Assembly (NCBI RefSeq): GCF_032118995.1 | Contig: NC_092669.1 | Location: 1,302,001-1,366,000, forward strand | Direction of reading: 5' to 3' | Length of the DNA stretch: 64,000 bases | Source of the DNA: Asterias amurensis | Lineage: Eukaryota > Echinodermata > Asteroidea > Forcipulatida > Asteriidae | In this document: in pieces, positions 22,450-35,800 of the stretch | Layout: each line of letters starts with the position of its first letter | Position numbering within the stretch: the first letter of the stretch is position 1 | The notes under the pieces: model-generated | Told to the model about the DNA's origin: nothing | Database searches by the model: none | The model's input: the letters and a program-made list of their open reading frames with translations, nothing else | Made by a program: the position numbers and the translations under genes

Positions 22450-22838
22450 TTAAAGGCAGTGGACACTATTGGCAATTACTCAAAATAATTATTAGCATAA
22501 AACCTTTCTTGGTGATGAGTATTAGGGTGAGGTTGATGGTAAAAAACATTGTGAGAAACGGCACCCTCTGAAGTGCCATAGTTTTCGAGAAAGAAGTAGT
22601 TTTCCACGAATTTGATTTTGAGACCTCAGAGTTAGAACTTGAGGCCTCGAAATCAAGCATCTAAACGCACACACCTTCAGGTGACAAGAATGTTTTTTTT
22701 CTTTCATTCATATCTCGCAAGTTCCATGACCGATTAAACTCAAATTTTCACAGGTATGTTGTTTTATGCATATGTTGAGACCCACCAACTGTGAAGGCTA
22801 GTCTTTGACAATTACCAATAGTGTCCTATGCCTTTAAA
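22450..22838 (-). mobile_element. MITE family A (copy 7)
   Basis: Complete copy in the opposite orientation to those in the receptor gene. Ends TTAAAGGCAGTGGACACTAT and ATAGTGTCCTATGCCTTTAA; a 2-bp TA flank could be the target site. Confidence 0.9.
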
Positions 22839-23327
22839 TGGAAGCAGTTTTGGGGTAGAATGTTTAGAACTCTTAAGAGACCTTTGCAGCCAGAAACTGC
22901 TTGAACCAAAATGCCCTTAGCAGCCACAAACACCTGCAAGATCTGACCTACTTACACTCAAACAAAAAGGTCAGAGAAATGTCTGATCGTATGGTGATGA
23001 TCAAAAATAAATTAATGGTCTTTAAACGGTTAGAGGTTTCAACAAATGTACCTAAAAATGAAATTGTTCACTTACTATTCTTATTTCTGTACTGGATAAC
23101 TGCAAGTAGATTTTGCCTCGTTCTTGTCTCAAATCTTCGTTCAATCTTTTGTTGCAAATAGACACTGAAGGTCGGTAACTCTCTGTATGTCAAACAGATA
23201 GCTGTGTCAATGAAGGGTTCAAAGGTCAAATTCAATTTTGTAATCCACACATTTTCAATGGAAGAGTTCTCATTAAAGTTTGGGGGGGGGGTTACAAGTC
23301 TCTGACGTATATACATGTACATGTGTA

Positions 23328-23465
23328 TAGGGCTAGATAGGTCAGTTGGTTGAGCGCATGCATGTTAATCTGGAGGTCACAGGTTCAAATCCAGCTCTTG
23401 CCAATTTGTCTTTGTTCAACCCCAAATCGTTTTAAAATCAAGTTTCAATTAAATATCAAATATTG
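23328..23465 (+). mobile_element. tRNA-derived SINE
   Basis: The head carries A-box-like TAGGTCAGTTGGTTGAGCGC and B-box-like AGGTTCAAATCC, followed by the family body TTTGTTCAACCCCAAATCGT. The 5' and 3' ends of the tRNA-like part do not pair as an acceptor stem, which rules against a functional tRNA. Confidence 0.7.
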
Positions 23466-23621
23466 CAGATCGAGAGTTAATTTTTGAGGGGACAAGTCCA
23501 TTGATAGATGAGACGGTGTTTCAGAGTAATGAAACGAGCGAGGAGTGAGTGAGTGAAACGAGAGGTGGCAAAGTTATGAATGAAAATAAAGAGAATTAGA
23601 TACAACAAAATTACAGAAATG

Positions 23622-23951
23622 TTAAAGACAGTTGTTTCTCATCATATGCATGAAATAACAAATCTGTGAAAATTTGAGCTCAATCGGTCATAGAAGTTGC
23701 GAGATAATCATGAAAGAAAAAACACCCTTGACACAAAGTTGTGTGCTTTCAGATGCTTGATTTCGAGACCTCAAATTCTAAATCTGAGGCCTCAAAATCA
23801 AATTCATGGAAAATTACTATTTTTTTTTTAAACTACATTACTTCAGAGCGAGCCGTTTCTCACAATGTTTTATACTACCAACAGCTCCCAAGTAAGTTTT
23901 TGTGCTAATAATTATTTTGAGTAATTACCAATAGTATCCACTGCCTTTAAA
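23622..23951 (+). mobile_element. MITE family A (copy 8), left end eroded
   Basis: Starts GTTAAAGACAGTTGTTTCTC, so the left terminus has lost about 40 bp; the right end ATAGTATCCACTGCCTTTAA is intact. Confidence 0.85.
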
Positions 23952-24310
23952 GAAACTACAGCAGAGCCGTACGTAGCTTGGTGACTTTCATTATTTTTTA
24001 CTTGAGTCTACCCAAACAAAACAAATCACTTAAAAAGCGCTGAATTTTGCTAAATAAATTGCTGTTAAATGAAAATAAAATGAGCAGGATATCAGTCACT
24101 AATGGTTCATGCGAAATGGTGGACACAATTAACAGCTGGTTTTTGAAACAGGCCGACTTGAAAAGCATGAAATTTGATATTTAAATGTCTCGTCTTTGTT
24201 TATTGTGAATGAGTGCGTAATATGCTTGAAGAGTGTGAAGCCAGTGTTATTATTCACCCAAAAACTTTGGAATCGAAGAAACAATTCATGCATGAGTCAA
24301 TTTTTTATAT

Positions 24311-24641
24311 TTTAAAGGCAGTGGACACTATTGGTAGTTGTCAAAAATTTGAGCTCAATCGGTCATCGAGGTTGCGAGATAATAATGAAAGAAAAATAAC
24401 CCTTGTCACACAAAGTTATGTGCGTTTAGATGGTTGATTTCGAGACCTCAAGTTCTAAATTATGAGGTCTCGAAATAAAGTTTGTGGAAAATTACTTATT
24501 TCTCAAATACTGTGGCACTTCAGAGGGAGCCGTTTCTCACAATGTTTTAAACCATCAACCTCTCCCCATTGCTCGTCACCAAGAAAGTTTTTATGCCAAT
24601 AATTATTTTGAGTAATTACCAATAGTGTCCACTGCCTTTAA
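24311..24641 (+). mobile_element. MITE family A (copy 9)
   Basis: Both termini are intact (AAAGGCAGTGGACACTATTG and ATAGTGTCCACTGCCTTTAA), with about 55 bp missing just inside the left end. Confidence 0.9.
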
Positions 24642-24724
24642 GGGTTGGTCTTCGTTTACGAATGCTGCCGCTACAGATGCGGATGTTGTGCCTGTTAATC
24701 AGCAATTACATCCAGGCCTCTGTG

Positions 24725-24850
24725 TGCTTCGGTTTTGAAAGGGCAAGGGCACCAAGGCATTTTCTCCTTGGTAAAGGGCACCCTCTGAGGAAATTATGAA
24801 TTTCTACTGTAGCATTTCAAGAGCACCAAGGCAATGACCAGGGCCTGAAA
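24725..24850. repeat. Dispersed repeat, same family as 1735-1850
   Basis: Contains GGGCACCAAGGCATTTTCTC and AAGAGCACCAAGGCAATGAC, the inverse-strand forms of the motifs at 1735-1850. Confidence 0.5.
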
Positions 24851-25184
24851 ATGACAGACAAAATGAATCTATTTCCTGACCTTTAAATGAAGGGGTTTAG
24901 CTTAATGTTCCTGGTATGGTTGGCTGGAGATTACAGCAAAGGTCATAATGAAGGATGAGAGCTTACATGATCTGGTATTTCTGTCAAGACGCTCCTACCA
25001 TGGCTTCATGGCTTCCTTGAAGAAATGCTGCCTCTGTACATGAATGAGAATAAATGGAAAGATGAATGAAAGCGATTCAAGAGTAGTTTATTTGTGAAAT
25101 TTCAGAAAGGTGAAAATTACCAAGGGCCAGTTTCATGAAGTAGTTGGTAAATGTGTGTGTGCTTACTAAGCAGAAATCAGTGAT

Positions 25185-25320
25185 GAGATTCTGAAGAAAT
25201 GAAAAAGACTAAAATTTGTCATGTCACGGGAGGTGAACACAAGTAAACCAAGCTTCCCTAAACTATTTTTCACTTTCTGGCTGGACGAGTCAAACAAATT
25301 TTGGTCACCTGCAATTTTTT
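25185..25320. repeat. Dispersed repeat pair, copy 2
   Basis: Nearly identical to 20905-21050 over about 130 bp. A partial family B MITE end (25125-25190) is joined to its left. Confidence 0.8.
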
Positions 25321-25887
25321 TTCACAAGTAACAGTGCAAACAATTTTCGCAACATAAAAAAAATTGGGAAAAAATACATTAACACCAATGCTGTACATTA
25401 TCTTGAACCAAAGAGAGTAGGCCTTAGCCAACATTTGAAGGTTACTTTAAGGAGAGTTGAGCAAGGAGGTTGAAGACATATGAAAGAAGAGATAGAAAGG
25501 AAGTCATCGAGCCCAAAGAGATCAATAAGTGGTTTCAATTTATTTATTTATTTATTTCCCAAAGTTTCTTCATCCTGAGATCATGATTGCTTTGAAGAGT
25601 TTTAGAGAGAGAAGGAAGATTCCCAGAAGAGAGAGAGGTTTCAGAGTAAAGGGTCGAAGAAAGAGTGAAGTTGAAGGAGGATGATGAAGGAGGGATGGAG
25701 AAAATGGATCGAGACTAGACAGGAAAAACACAGTTGAGAATCGTACCCAAGTACCATTATCAAAGTTTTAAAGTGTGTCTCCAATTTCTTTGGGGAAACT
25801 AAGTACTAGTAGGCCCAACAGTTCTTTTCAGAACCACCCCAACTCCTTGAGAGATTATCGTTACATGGCGTTACCGCAAACCTTTCT

Positions 25888-25911
25888 ATATATATATATA
25901 TATATATATAA
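25888..25911. repeat. (TA)n microsatellite
   Basis: A run of about twelve TA dinucleotides next to a TTACCGCAAACCTTTC motif, the terminus of MITE family C. Confidence 0.9.
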
Positions 25912-25918
25912 GTAGGGC

Positions 25919-26309
25919 CTTTAAAGACACTGGACACGTTTGGTAATTGTCGAAGACCAGTCTTCTCACTTGGTGTATCTCAATATTATACACAAAATAA
26001 CAAACCTGTTGAAATTTGAGCTCAAGTGGTCTTCAAAGTTTTTAGATAATATAACAGAAAAAACACCCTTGTGACACGAAGTTGTGTGCTTTCAGATGCT
26101 TGGTTTCGAGACCTCAAATCTTGAGAAAGAAGTAATTTCTGAGTAAAATATTTGAATTGATTTTGAGGCCTCGCGCATGAGGCCTCAAATTTGATGGATT
26201 GATGGAGTTCAAATTTTTCACAGGTTTGTTATTTTGTGCGTAAGGTTGAGATACACCAAGTGAGAAGACTGGTCTTTGACAATTACCAAAGGTGTCCAGC
26301 GTCTTTAAT
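25919..26309 (+). mobile_element. MITE family A variant with altered ends (copy 10)
   Basis: Ends are TTAAAGACACTGGACACGTT and AAAGGTGTCCAGCGTCTTTAA-like; both differ from the main family in matching positions. The central part is rearranged. Confidence 0.8.
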
Positions 26310-26894
26310 CGGTGTTTATAACATGTTGAAATTTGAGACCAATGTCATCATAGGTTTTTGGTTTAACAGGGTTCAGCCAGATAAATGATCCGTCTGGCTC
26401 TAGTGTTTCGCAGCTGAATCAAAAGTGTGTCTGCTTTTAGAATAAGTTATTGATCCTGTGTGAATGACTCTCTTATTGATGGCCAAGGAGTCGACTGCCG
26501 GGGGGCTGGAACTTCAGACATGGCTGGCTGTGGGGTCTACATGAATGTCATTATAGATCGTATTGATTATGACGTCACCATTCAAGTATCTGCCCTACAA
26601 CATGGGCTATGTGAGCGTGTGCGTAGGGGTGTGCGTGCATGTGCTGTAGAAATCAAACCGAGAACGCTGCGTGCTGCATGCTTCTTTGATGTACGCATTT
26701 AGGAGACGCGTATACGGTTCGCGCTACAAGATGGTTACTTTCATAGCAAAGAAGGGGTTATTCAATACGGTCTACAGGGTAGTTGGTTGAGGAGGAAAAT
26801 GTTCAGCATTTTTTTTTTGGGAGGGGGGGGGGTTGGAATTCCAAAATTACTCAGGCTACATAAACCATCATGAATATCAGGTATCAAGTTTTGG
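26310..26894. other. Intergenic, nothing recognised
   Basis: Unique-looking sequence with a G-run near 26822. The frame at 26460-26702 has no splice context or domain. Confidence 0.4.
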
Positions 26895-27042
26895 TGGTCT
26901 TTTTTAACCCAATGAAATTATGACTTAATTTGTTGGAATTGTGTAGTCATTTTACAAATGATTTGTGGTTGAACAAAGAAAGGTTTATACGATAGGATTT
27001 GAACCAGCGACGTCCGGATTAGCGTTCCAGCGCTCTACATTG
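26895..27042 (-). mobile_element. tRNA-derived SINE
   Basis: Minus-strand copy of the SINE at 23328: B-box-like GGTTCAAATCCTATCG followed by TTTCTTTGTTCAACCACAAA. The A-box end is truncated near the 'gcgctctaca' motif. Confidence 0.65.
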
Positions 27043-27457
27043 AAATGTTTAAGTAAAGCATAGACTTTGTTTCAAGCCTGAGAGGTTATTCACCATATCT
27101 TTTGGAGGAAAAACAACAACTGCTACATCAGGCTTGAAATAAAGTCTAACAAGCTATTTAATCAATGTATTTTGATTCAAATGCTTAGTCTTTTCTACCT
27201 GTATCAGCCGCTTTGTCTTCATCACCAATGTTGTATCTCGTCTGTAAGAATCAAAATAAGAAGGTGCTGTGAGGTGTTTTTGTCACAAAAGTGTATTTTA
27301 TCTATATTTTCTTGACTCAGTATTACAAATAAATGTTATATTACAAAGGCATAATTGTGATTGTGTGAAGTATTTATATCACTGGAAATAAAACTGTGAA
27401 AGGGAGATAATATATTGAGACCCATGTGAGCTGATCATTTTATTTCGCACTTCGTTA

Positions 27458-27829
27458 TTTAAAGGCAGTGGACGCTATTGGTAATTACTCTAAATAATTA
27501 TTAGCATAAAACCATTCTTGGTAACAAATTATGGGGAGAGGTTGATAGTATAAAACGTTGTGAGAAACGGCTCCCTCTGAAGTGAACTAGTTTTTGAGAA
27601 AGAAGTAGTTTTCTACGAATTTGCTTTTGAGACCTTAGATATAGAATTTGCGACTTGAACTCAAGCATCTGAAAGCACACAACTTCGTGTGACAAGGGTG
27701 TTTTTTTTTCATATTTATCTCGGAACTTCAACGGTCAAATTTTCACAGGTTTGTTATTTTATGCGTATGTTGAGATTCACCAACTGTGAAGAGTAGTCTT
27801 TGACAATTACCAATAGTGTCCAGTGTCTA
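27458..27829 (-). mobile_element. MITE family A (copy 11)
   Basis: Left end TTTAAAGGCAGTGGACGCTA, right end ATAGTGTCCAGTGTCTAAC. The right end runs straight into a 'gcatttctatagcgcctaac' element. Confidence 0.85.
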
Positions 27830-28045
27830 ACAACCGCATTTCTATAGCGCCTAACACCTCCAAAAGAAAGTCTCAAAAGCCGAGTGTTTGCTCTGATTGG
27901 GCAGCAGGACCAGTTAAGCCCGGTCCATACTTCCTGAGAATGCAAATAAGAATTTTGACGTCAGAAATTTGCAACAGTTGAGCTGTATTCAACTACTGCG
28001 AAACATTCCCTGCGAAAACAGCCATGTGATACCAAAAAGTACCCA

Positions 28046-28215
28046 GCCGTCGATTTCACAAAACTGTTTCTAACTTAAGACTAATCTTAGGAATGGGACA
28101 AGTCCCAACCCTGCACTGTAGCATGCAGACCTTAAGATTAATCCTAAGTTAGGACGAGTTACACATCCTAACTCGAAATAAGACGAGTCCCAACTCTTTG
28201 TGAAATCGACCCCTG
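28046..28215. mobile_element. MITE family E, near-complete
   Basis: Ends GCCGTCGATTTCACAAAAC and CTTTGTGAAATCGACCCC. Inner arms carry TCTAACTTAAGACTAATCTT and its inverse. Confidence 0.7.
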
Positions 28216-28242
28216 ACCCTTTAATACAGCAAACAAATTTAA

Positions 28243-28345
28243 CAACTCGGGTGATGTGTGGCTGGTGCATAAAACACTCGCCTCTCACCAATGTGTCCCT
28301 GGTTCGATTCCCAGCTTAGTAAATTCCAACGTTGTTTCTCTCCTG
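28243..28345 (+). mobile_element. tRNA-derived SINE, second family
   Basis: A-box-like GTGTGGCTGGTGCATAAAAC and B-box-like TGGTTCGATTCCCAGC about 45 bp apart, then a TTGTTTCTCTCCTGTGCCC tail. The tRNA-like part lacks a paired acceptor stem. Confidence 0.6.
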
Positions 28346-29428
28346 TGCCCTCCAGCTTTCCTCCCTCCAGAAAAATCAAACACTTTCAGTCTCTGGCTGC
28401 GCTCCGTGGTCATGAACGGGTCAATGAGGCTGGCTGCCAAAGGCGCTCTCTTGCACGCCTGTAGTTTAAACATGTTGTCGGTGTAGTTGCTTCCTTCACA
28501 ACTCAGTTTCTCAGCTGCAAGCAAGGATGATAAGCCTCCAAAATTGTTAACATTTGTGCTAAGATTGACAAAACACCTTTTTTTCCTGTACATGTAGAGC
28601 AACAAAACCCAGGCAGAAATGAACAACAGATAAATATTGAGTAAGTCTTTGCAGATCTTGACACACTCAAGCACTTGTCTTAAATGGCTTCATCTGGACT
28701 GAATAAAGAAAACAAACTTACCACTTCCGACAACACAGAACCTTTACAACTGACAACAGCTTGGTTGGAGAACTCGTACAGAGGTGTCCCATGGGCTTTA
28801 ATGAGGGCAGCTTTCTCCAAGTTTGTCTGTTCACCATCGCCCATCACTCAAAGTTGAAAACCACCCAAGCCTGTCCACTGTTTGAAATCATCTTTTCATC
28901 AGCTGGCCTCTTTTTCTTCAAGATGGTTTTCACAGGACAAGATGTGACCACAGACCAGGGTACCTGCAAAGGTTTTCCCTTAGCCCTCGTCAGGTCCAAT
29001 TGTATGGCTGTGCTTACCACAAAACTCTGCGCTTACAGACCTTTTAAGTGCCTACTCTACTGAAGGCCACAAGCGTAGAATTCTATGTGAGCAGTGCCAA
29101 AGTAAGCTCTGTTTCAATTCTGCAGACACCATTTTAGGAAACTACCCCCACAGAAATGGGAATCTTCAAGATCATAAAACCACAAACACTTATGCAAATA
29201 AAACTTCAATCAAATGAACAATTTTTCAGTCTTCTTTTCACAAATATTTTAATTGAAATAAGAATGTTCCGTTATTTATATATCTACATTTTTTACACAT
29301 AAAACTCAAAAGAAAAAAAAAACATTGGTCTGACGGCCATTAAGATCTAGTCGTAAGACAACTAACAGAATTTGTGAATATTAAACTAAATGCAACCCAC
29401 TGATAATAATTCAAACAAATCTTTAGCA

Positions 29429-29623
29429 GGATCCAATTTCATACAGACACTTAAGCACAAAAAGTAGCTAAGCACAACAATATTTTGCTTACCGGAATAA
29501 GGTTACCAGCCAAGATACCATTCAACACAGGTACAGTTTTTGACTGGTATCCTGTTCATTTCTGCTAAGCAGGCAAACGTTAAGCACAATACTGCTTAAG
29601 CAGCTCTATGAAATTGATCCCTC
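29429..29623. mobile_element. MITE family B
   Basis: Left GGATCCAATTTCATACAGAC, right AGCTCTATGAAATTGATCCC, with inner TAAGCACAA motifs in both arms. Confidence 0.75.
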
Positions 29624-31240
29624 ATAAGTAAATTCATCAACATAATTCATACGAGTGTGGATACTTATTAGCACTAGATTCGAACCTGTAACCAATGGTT
29701 TGACAACGTGGGGAGTCATGCCTGTGCGTGGTGAATTTGGAATGCATACACATCGTGTATTGACTTGTAATATTGTGCACAAACTGCCTAGCCCATATTT
29801 TAAGCGCAGTGAGTTTGCTGGACCAATCACTGCATGTCTCCGCGCACGGAGTGTGGAGATCACGATATATAAACAAGGATAGCCATTGTGAGTTTTTATG
29901 GTCATTAATTTTCGGAGTAATTACAAAAGGTATACCCTTTCTTTAATAATATATCAAAAAAAGAGGGGGGGGGGACACACAAACCATATTATTACATCAA
30001 AAATTTGGTGGAAAATGTTACCATCTTTTAGATTGTTTACACCTGGTATGCTCGGTGGTCTGATCTACTAGTTAAGATATGTTTACAATTGTTTCTCCTA
30101 CTACAACTTAATTCTTATTGCCAAATTTCATAAATTAAAAAGAAACAAAAAAACACACCACACATTGCTCCAGAGAACTTTCAACAGGAGAGTTATTCAC
30201 AAAATAGCTTGGTTTAGAATGTATGTTTTGCATACAAAAAAATGGGGCTCTAATCTGGTAATCTGTTAATTATTAAACCCAATGCTAATACACAACTAAT
30301 TACATTGCCCTAGAATTGAATCCCACCCAAGTAATATGGCCATTTTTTTGTGGTTTTTTCTTCACAGAACTCAGGAAAGTACTGAGTATACAGTGCTTTA
30401 AACACACATCGGTGTATATTGGTTAAAACCAAAATGAATATTCTTTCTCCCTGATGCAAATGTAACATCTATTATTACATTTGTTGATATTCTTTAAAAA
30501 AAAAAGTCGAAAGAAACTTGGAGACAGAATCTTTCTTTTGTATAAGAACTCATTTTTGGGCACCCAAAATGTACTTTGGTAAAAAGTGTATCAAAGAGAA
30601 CGACAGACGACAAAGAACAGAGACTAAACTTGCCTTTCTATCAAATTACAAGTATCTTTGCTCTTCACACAAAAAAGGGGAAAAAACCAAGAAATTAAAC
30701 TTAAAATCACAGAAATAAAGACACGGAGAGTGCGTACTGCCAGTATGGTTCGTGAATGATGTGTATAGTGACGTACATGTACAGTTGCCTCTGGTTAATA
30801 TGAGCTCGGGAGATATGAGACACCTGTTTATTACAAGGTTTGCAATGATTTTTGCCAGAGGTATACAAAATATTGAATTTCATTAATTAAGAAGTGAGTA
30901 AAAATGCATTTATCATTGATATTTTTTTGTGAACAGGATGCTTCTAAGATCTGTACTAAGAAGCAAAACAGTTCCGTTTCTAGCCTTGACACGAGTGTAG
31001 TGCATGCACTGCGACACGTGTACAGTACATAGTGTGCTGCGCTTAAAACGAGGTTTGGATAATTCAAAGAAAATTTTCCAATCCAGTTGACCTCATATTA
31101 TCAAGAGTCGACTGTAGTACATGTACCATACCATCAAAACACAACAGAGAGAAAATAACAAGATTTCAAGTCCTGCTCCAGAAAAATTAATTAATTCGGT
31201 CATTCACAGATTCATTATTAGAAAGTCGGTCAGAATTGTG

Positions 31241-31780
31241 AAATTTTTACATCAAACTAGACTTGCCTTCAAAGTATCTGACTATTAAATTAATCAGCAA
31301 AGTACTGCTTTGCAATAATAACAAAGTCATGCAGATCCAGATGGTTTTCATGATTTTCATGAACCTGGACTTGGACAAGTTGATTAAATTTTTACATCAA
31401 ACTAGACTTGCCTTCAATGTCTTTGACTGGTTTTTTTTTGTCAGCAACGTTCTGCTTGGCACAGCAAAGCCATTCAGATGGTTTTCATGATTTTCCTAAA
31501 TCTGGACTTGGACAAGTTGATCAAATTTTTACATCAAACTAGACTTGCCTTCAATGTCTTTGACTTTTTTTTCCCAGCAACAATCTGCTTGGCACAGCAA
31601 AGTCATGCAGATGGTTTCATGATTTGGGACTTGGGCAAGTTGATTAAATCTTTAGACTAGACTTGCCGTCAATGTCTTTGACTGTTTTTTGTCAGCACTG
31701 TTCTGCTTGGCAGATGGTTTCATGATTTTGGACTTGGACAAGTTGATTAAAATTCCTTCCGAACACCGCGTCTGTGATGG
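31241..31780. repeat. Tandem repeat, about 105-145 bp unit, four copies
   Basis: Each unit contains TTTACATCAAACTAGACTTG, then CTTTGACT, a T-run, GTTCTGCTTGGCACAGCAAA and GGACTTGGACAAGTTGAT. Unit length shortens from left to right because of deletions. Confidence 0.85.
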
Positions 31781-32439
31781 CATTATTGCTTCATTAACTA
31801 TTGGCCCCTGTACAATCCTAATATACATTCGCTCCATGATCTCCACTTCTATGCAAAATACATCTATATTTTTTTTGACATTATTCACATTATTTACATT
31901 ATTTATGGTACATTTGATTGTTTTGTTCATGAACAAAATACAAAATAACTAAAATTGTTACATAGCCGTAGCCATACATTTTTGGCAGCGGTCAACCTCA
32001 ATCATCTGCACAGGTCAAGAACTTCACACAAAGGAAGCCAGGATATGCAGACGATAGCATTTTTAAGTTTAGGCAGTGGTACAAGGCAATATGCAGAAAG
32101 TTGAAGATAATTAAATAAATCTTATAAACCATATTCACCAGACGCCAGTGGGGTAGGTCCACCTCCCCAATGTTAAAAGAAGGTTGCTTATTGGCCCATC
32201 TTGCGCAGTGTGCGCACATGTACAAGACTCAGAACTAAAACGGAACGGCAAACCTGAGGCTAGTGATTTTAACTCATGACCGGACAAGTCCGGTGGTTTT
32301 GTGTTTTCAAATTGACTACAGTACCACATTGTGTTATAATATCTTTAAACCTCTCTCAAATGTGTTGAATGTTGAATTCAGATTCGTTCAGCCAAGTTAT
32401 AAAGCTGTCAAGCAGAAAATATTCCATAGCAAATTTCTT

Positions 32440-32579
32440 GGCTGAGCAAAAATGAGTGGAGCACCAGTTGCAACAACTTTGAGGAAATTTGGCTGGTAAC
32501 CAATTTCTGTTAAGCAAGATTTTTCTGTGCTTAGCAATTTTCTTTTTTATGCTAACAGGCTTGATGAAACTGGGACCTA
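32440..32579. mobile_element. MITE family B, diverged
   Basis: Right end reads CTTGATGAAACTGGGACCTA and the inner part has TTAAGCAAG and GTGCTTAGCA. The left end is not clear. Confidence 0.4.
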
Positions 32580-32817
32580 GTTGTGTTCAGGTCAGGAGTT
32601 ACGGCGAGGTCAAACGTGACAACAAATTGCATTCTGAACCTTGTGAACTTGGTGTGAAGTTATGTAAATTTCCTGTCATCACAAACCAAACAAACAAACA
32701 AACACTAGTCGCTCTTCGTTTCTGTATCCATTGATCTAGTGTGGGTTTGGGGTTAACTTGAAGTTCAAAGGTCACCTGATCGGGTCAAGTAGAGCAGGGG
32801 ATTCCGGGTATGATTCT

Positions 32818-35800
32818 TCAGTAGTCGGTGTTCTTCTCTGCAAAGGCATGAAGGTTCCCCATCTGGCTCATACCACTCTGGATGTGTGCAATGTGGATTT
32901 CTACGTTGTCTTGAAAACATCTACAAGAGAACAAAAGTTTAAAGAATCACTCAAATAAAACAAGACTTATTCTTCAAAATATTAGAATTAAAGGTTTTCT
33001 GGTCATATTTCAACAAATCAGCAGCCAATATAAGCGTTGCCTTAATCTCAGAGCTGCTTACATTTCCAACTTGCAATCAGGGAGATTTTGTACAACATTC
33101 AGAGAGATAACAAAACGGGGAAAAAGTTTCCACATCGGGGAGATTTCAATTTTGCTCATCGGAACACGAAAAGATTGGCTTATTTTCAGGGAACTATTTT
33201 GGCAGTTTAAAGGTCAAGCATTCATTTTCACTTTCAGTGTGAACAATTGGTCTTTTGAGACATGCGATTAAAAAAAACATCAATTTAACAATCCACTCAA
33301 TCAAATTTGCAGCAGGTTTTCGTAGAAATTTCAGACTGGGAAAACCTACACTCTGAGCATAGGGGCCATGCTCAGATTAAAAAAAAAAAAATTTATGCAA
33401 GTCTGCCCAAAACAAGGCTAATAGCCACTCTAGGTATCGGGCACCAAGGAAGAAAACATAGAAATGCAGAAGCTCAGTGGAGCTGAAGGTAGGAGTTGAT
33501 ATTCCTCTTAAAAAGTGGCAGATCATAAGATGAAGGGAAACATGCAATCAATCAATCAATCAATCAAAGGTCATTTGTAGTGCGCCAAAATCAAAAGTGT
33601 TTTCTAAGGCGCTGACGCACAGTTGAATGGTTAGTAAGCCTGCTGAAACAGGTGAGCTTTAAGGAGTGTCTGCACCAGGCAAGGAGTTCCAAAGAGATGC
33701 AGTATGAGGGAAAAAGCTACTGGCGTAGCTCTTTGTCAAAACATTTGGGTGTTCGAGTTCCAATAGAGTGGAGTATTTTAACAGATTTGGTACTGTACCC
33801 CAAACCGTACTCCGAGCATGAACCTAGGCACATTAATATCATCAGAGTCAAAACATTTAGGTGATGACTTCCAATAAATAGAGCGGTGTATTTGGGACAA
33901 TACAGGGTCACCTCCACCTTTTCCCACCCTTGATATTGTCCTTTGTGTTTCCATTTGCATGTGGTCAAGCCAGTCCCTTCCCTTCAACACCCCCCCCCTT
34001 TGTCCCTATTGTTAACCCCTTGCTTTTTTTCTGTATGCTTTTGAACCCCATTCATGTATTTCCACTTCACTGCTTATATTTCACTTAGTTACCTGTTCAT
34101 GTTGCGTTGTCATTAAGCCTTCAAGAAAGACTCTGCTAGTGTCGAAACATCAGATGATTAACTATTTTTGAATCCAAGACATCCAGGTTTTAGTATTGAA
34201 ATAGAATGTGTTACAATTTGTTTGGAAAAACTCACCTGAGGTTTGAGGGATCAATTTTCTTCTTAATTTCATCTAAAGATTCGTTGAGTGATTTGAAACC
34301 GTAGGAGTTCATATCATTCTTGGCTAACGACTGTATAAGGAACAGAAAAAAATAACATTTCAATTTATTTCAAGATACATTTCAATGGAAGGTATTCATT
34401 TGGTAATCACTATTCAAAGGATTTGGGTACTTTTTCAAAATGTCCACAGATTTACATTAAATTTACAGGGATAGAAGATAATGATAGTGGAAAGCTTCCC
34501 TTCAAATATTACTAACTGAGGTTGTGTAGTTTTTGAGAAATGAGTAAAACAAGTCTCAAAATAATTTTCGTCTCAAAAGACCAAAATTATTTTAGCATGT
34601 AAAACCCCCTTAACCAGTTATGATATTATACCAAAACCATAGCATAACTGGTTAATGCGTTTTTACGTGCTAAAACTGAGACAAAAATTATTACTTTTAC
34701 TCATTTCTCAAAAACTACCACACCTCAGTAAGTAAAATTTCAAGGAAAGCTTTCTACTATCATAATCTTCAAACTGTGTAAGTTTAATGTAAATCTGTGG
34801 ACATTGTGTTTTTTGTTAGGAAAAAGTACATAATATTATGTACCCTTTAAAGCCATTATACACTTTCGGTAAACAGTATTGTCCAAGTCCCACACTTCGT
34901 GCATCACAACTTATATATAAAATAACAAACCTGTGAAAATTTAGGCTCAATCGGACATCGGAGTCGGGAGAAAATAACGGGAAAACCCACTCCTGTTTTC
35001 GCGCGTTTCGCCGTGTCATGACATGTGTTTATAACAAATCCGTAATTCTCGTTAACGAGAATTTATATTGTTTTACCGTTTTCTCAAAAAGTAAAGCATT
35101 TCATGGACTAATATTTCAAGAGAAGTCTTTCACCATTACCTTCTGTAAACCCTGTAAATTATTTGTAAATCTGTGAACTTTTTTTTTTTTTTCTGAACCG
35201 AAAGGGTCCAATGGCTTTAAAACTAATGGCAATAAAATCCTTTGGTTAGAAGTCTACAGCAGCTTTCGATAGTATATGCATTTTGTGAAACTTTTACTGC
35301 AAGGTAGTGCCGTACATGTAAAAACATCCGTTAACTAGGCCTCAGACTTTTATCACAAAATAGTCTGGTACCCATTTGAAAAAAAAATGAACAACAAGTA
35401 CTAACCAAAGCTTTGTGAACACGGGGAACCCGACACTACTGATACACACCTATAAATTTGCAATACCTTTCAGAGCAACAACTACTTCATCGGGCCCAAT
35501 TTCATAGAGCTGCTAATCACAAAAATTTGCTTAGCATGAAATTTCTTTCTTATAAAAACAGGATTACCAACAAACTTTCTTTTTTGTTGCATATTGCTTG
35601 TTACTAGTAATCAGCTGTTGTTTACTTATCCTGAAAATCACATGGAAATTTGGTTGGTAATCCTGTTGTTATCGAGGAAGAAATTTCATGCTAAGCAAAT
35701 TTTCGTGCTTAGCAGCTCTATGAAATTGGGCCCAGATGCAAGTAGTTGTTCCTGCGAAAGCTCATGCAGATTTTTATTTAACTAGGTAGTCTCTACGTGC

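Larger units (their letters stand above)
28500..32817. other. Intergenic or LIN9 3' untranslated sequence
   Basis: Lies just after the LIN9 stop codon on the minus strand. No coding exon seen. It contains a family B MITE (29429-29623), a further diverged one (about 32440-32579), a tandem repeat at 31241-31780, and AT-rich DNA. A minus-strand AATAAA (plus TTTATT near 30825) could end a long LIN9 transcript, which is a guess. Confidence 0.4.

Noticed and set aside
22901-23161. LRR-like start (NQNALSSHKHLQDLTYLHSN)
   Set aside because: Resembles one LRR by eye, but there is no acceptor or donor in the right phase and the rest is not LRR-like.
23328-23403. tRNA gene
   Set aside because: A and B boxes are present but the acceptor stem does not pair and a SINE body follows; another copy is at 26895.
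28285-28674. 129-codon minus-strand frame
   Set aside because: Begins inside a SINE-related repeat and has no domain; treated as repeat-derived.
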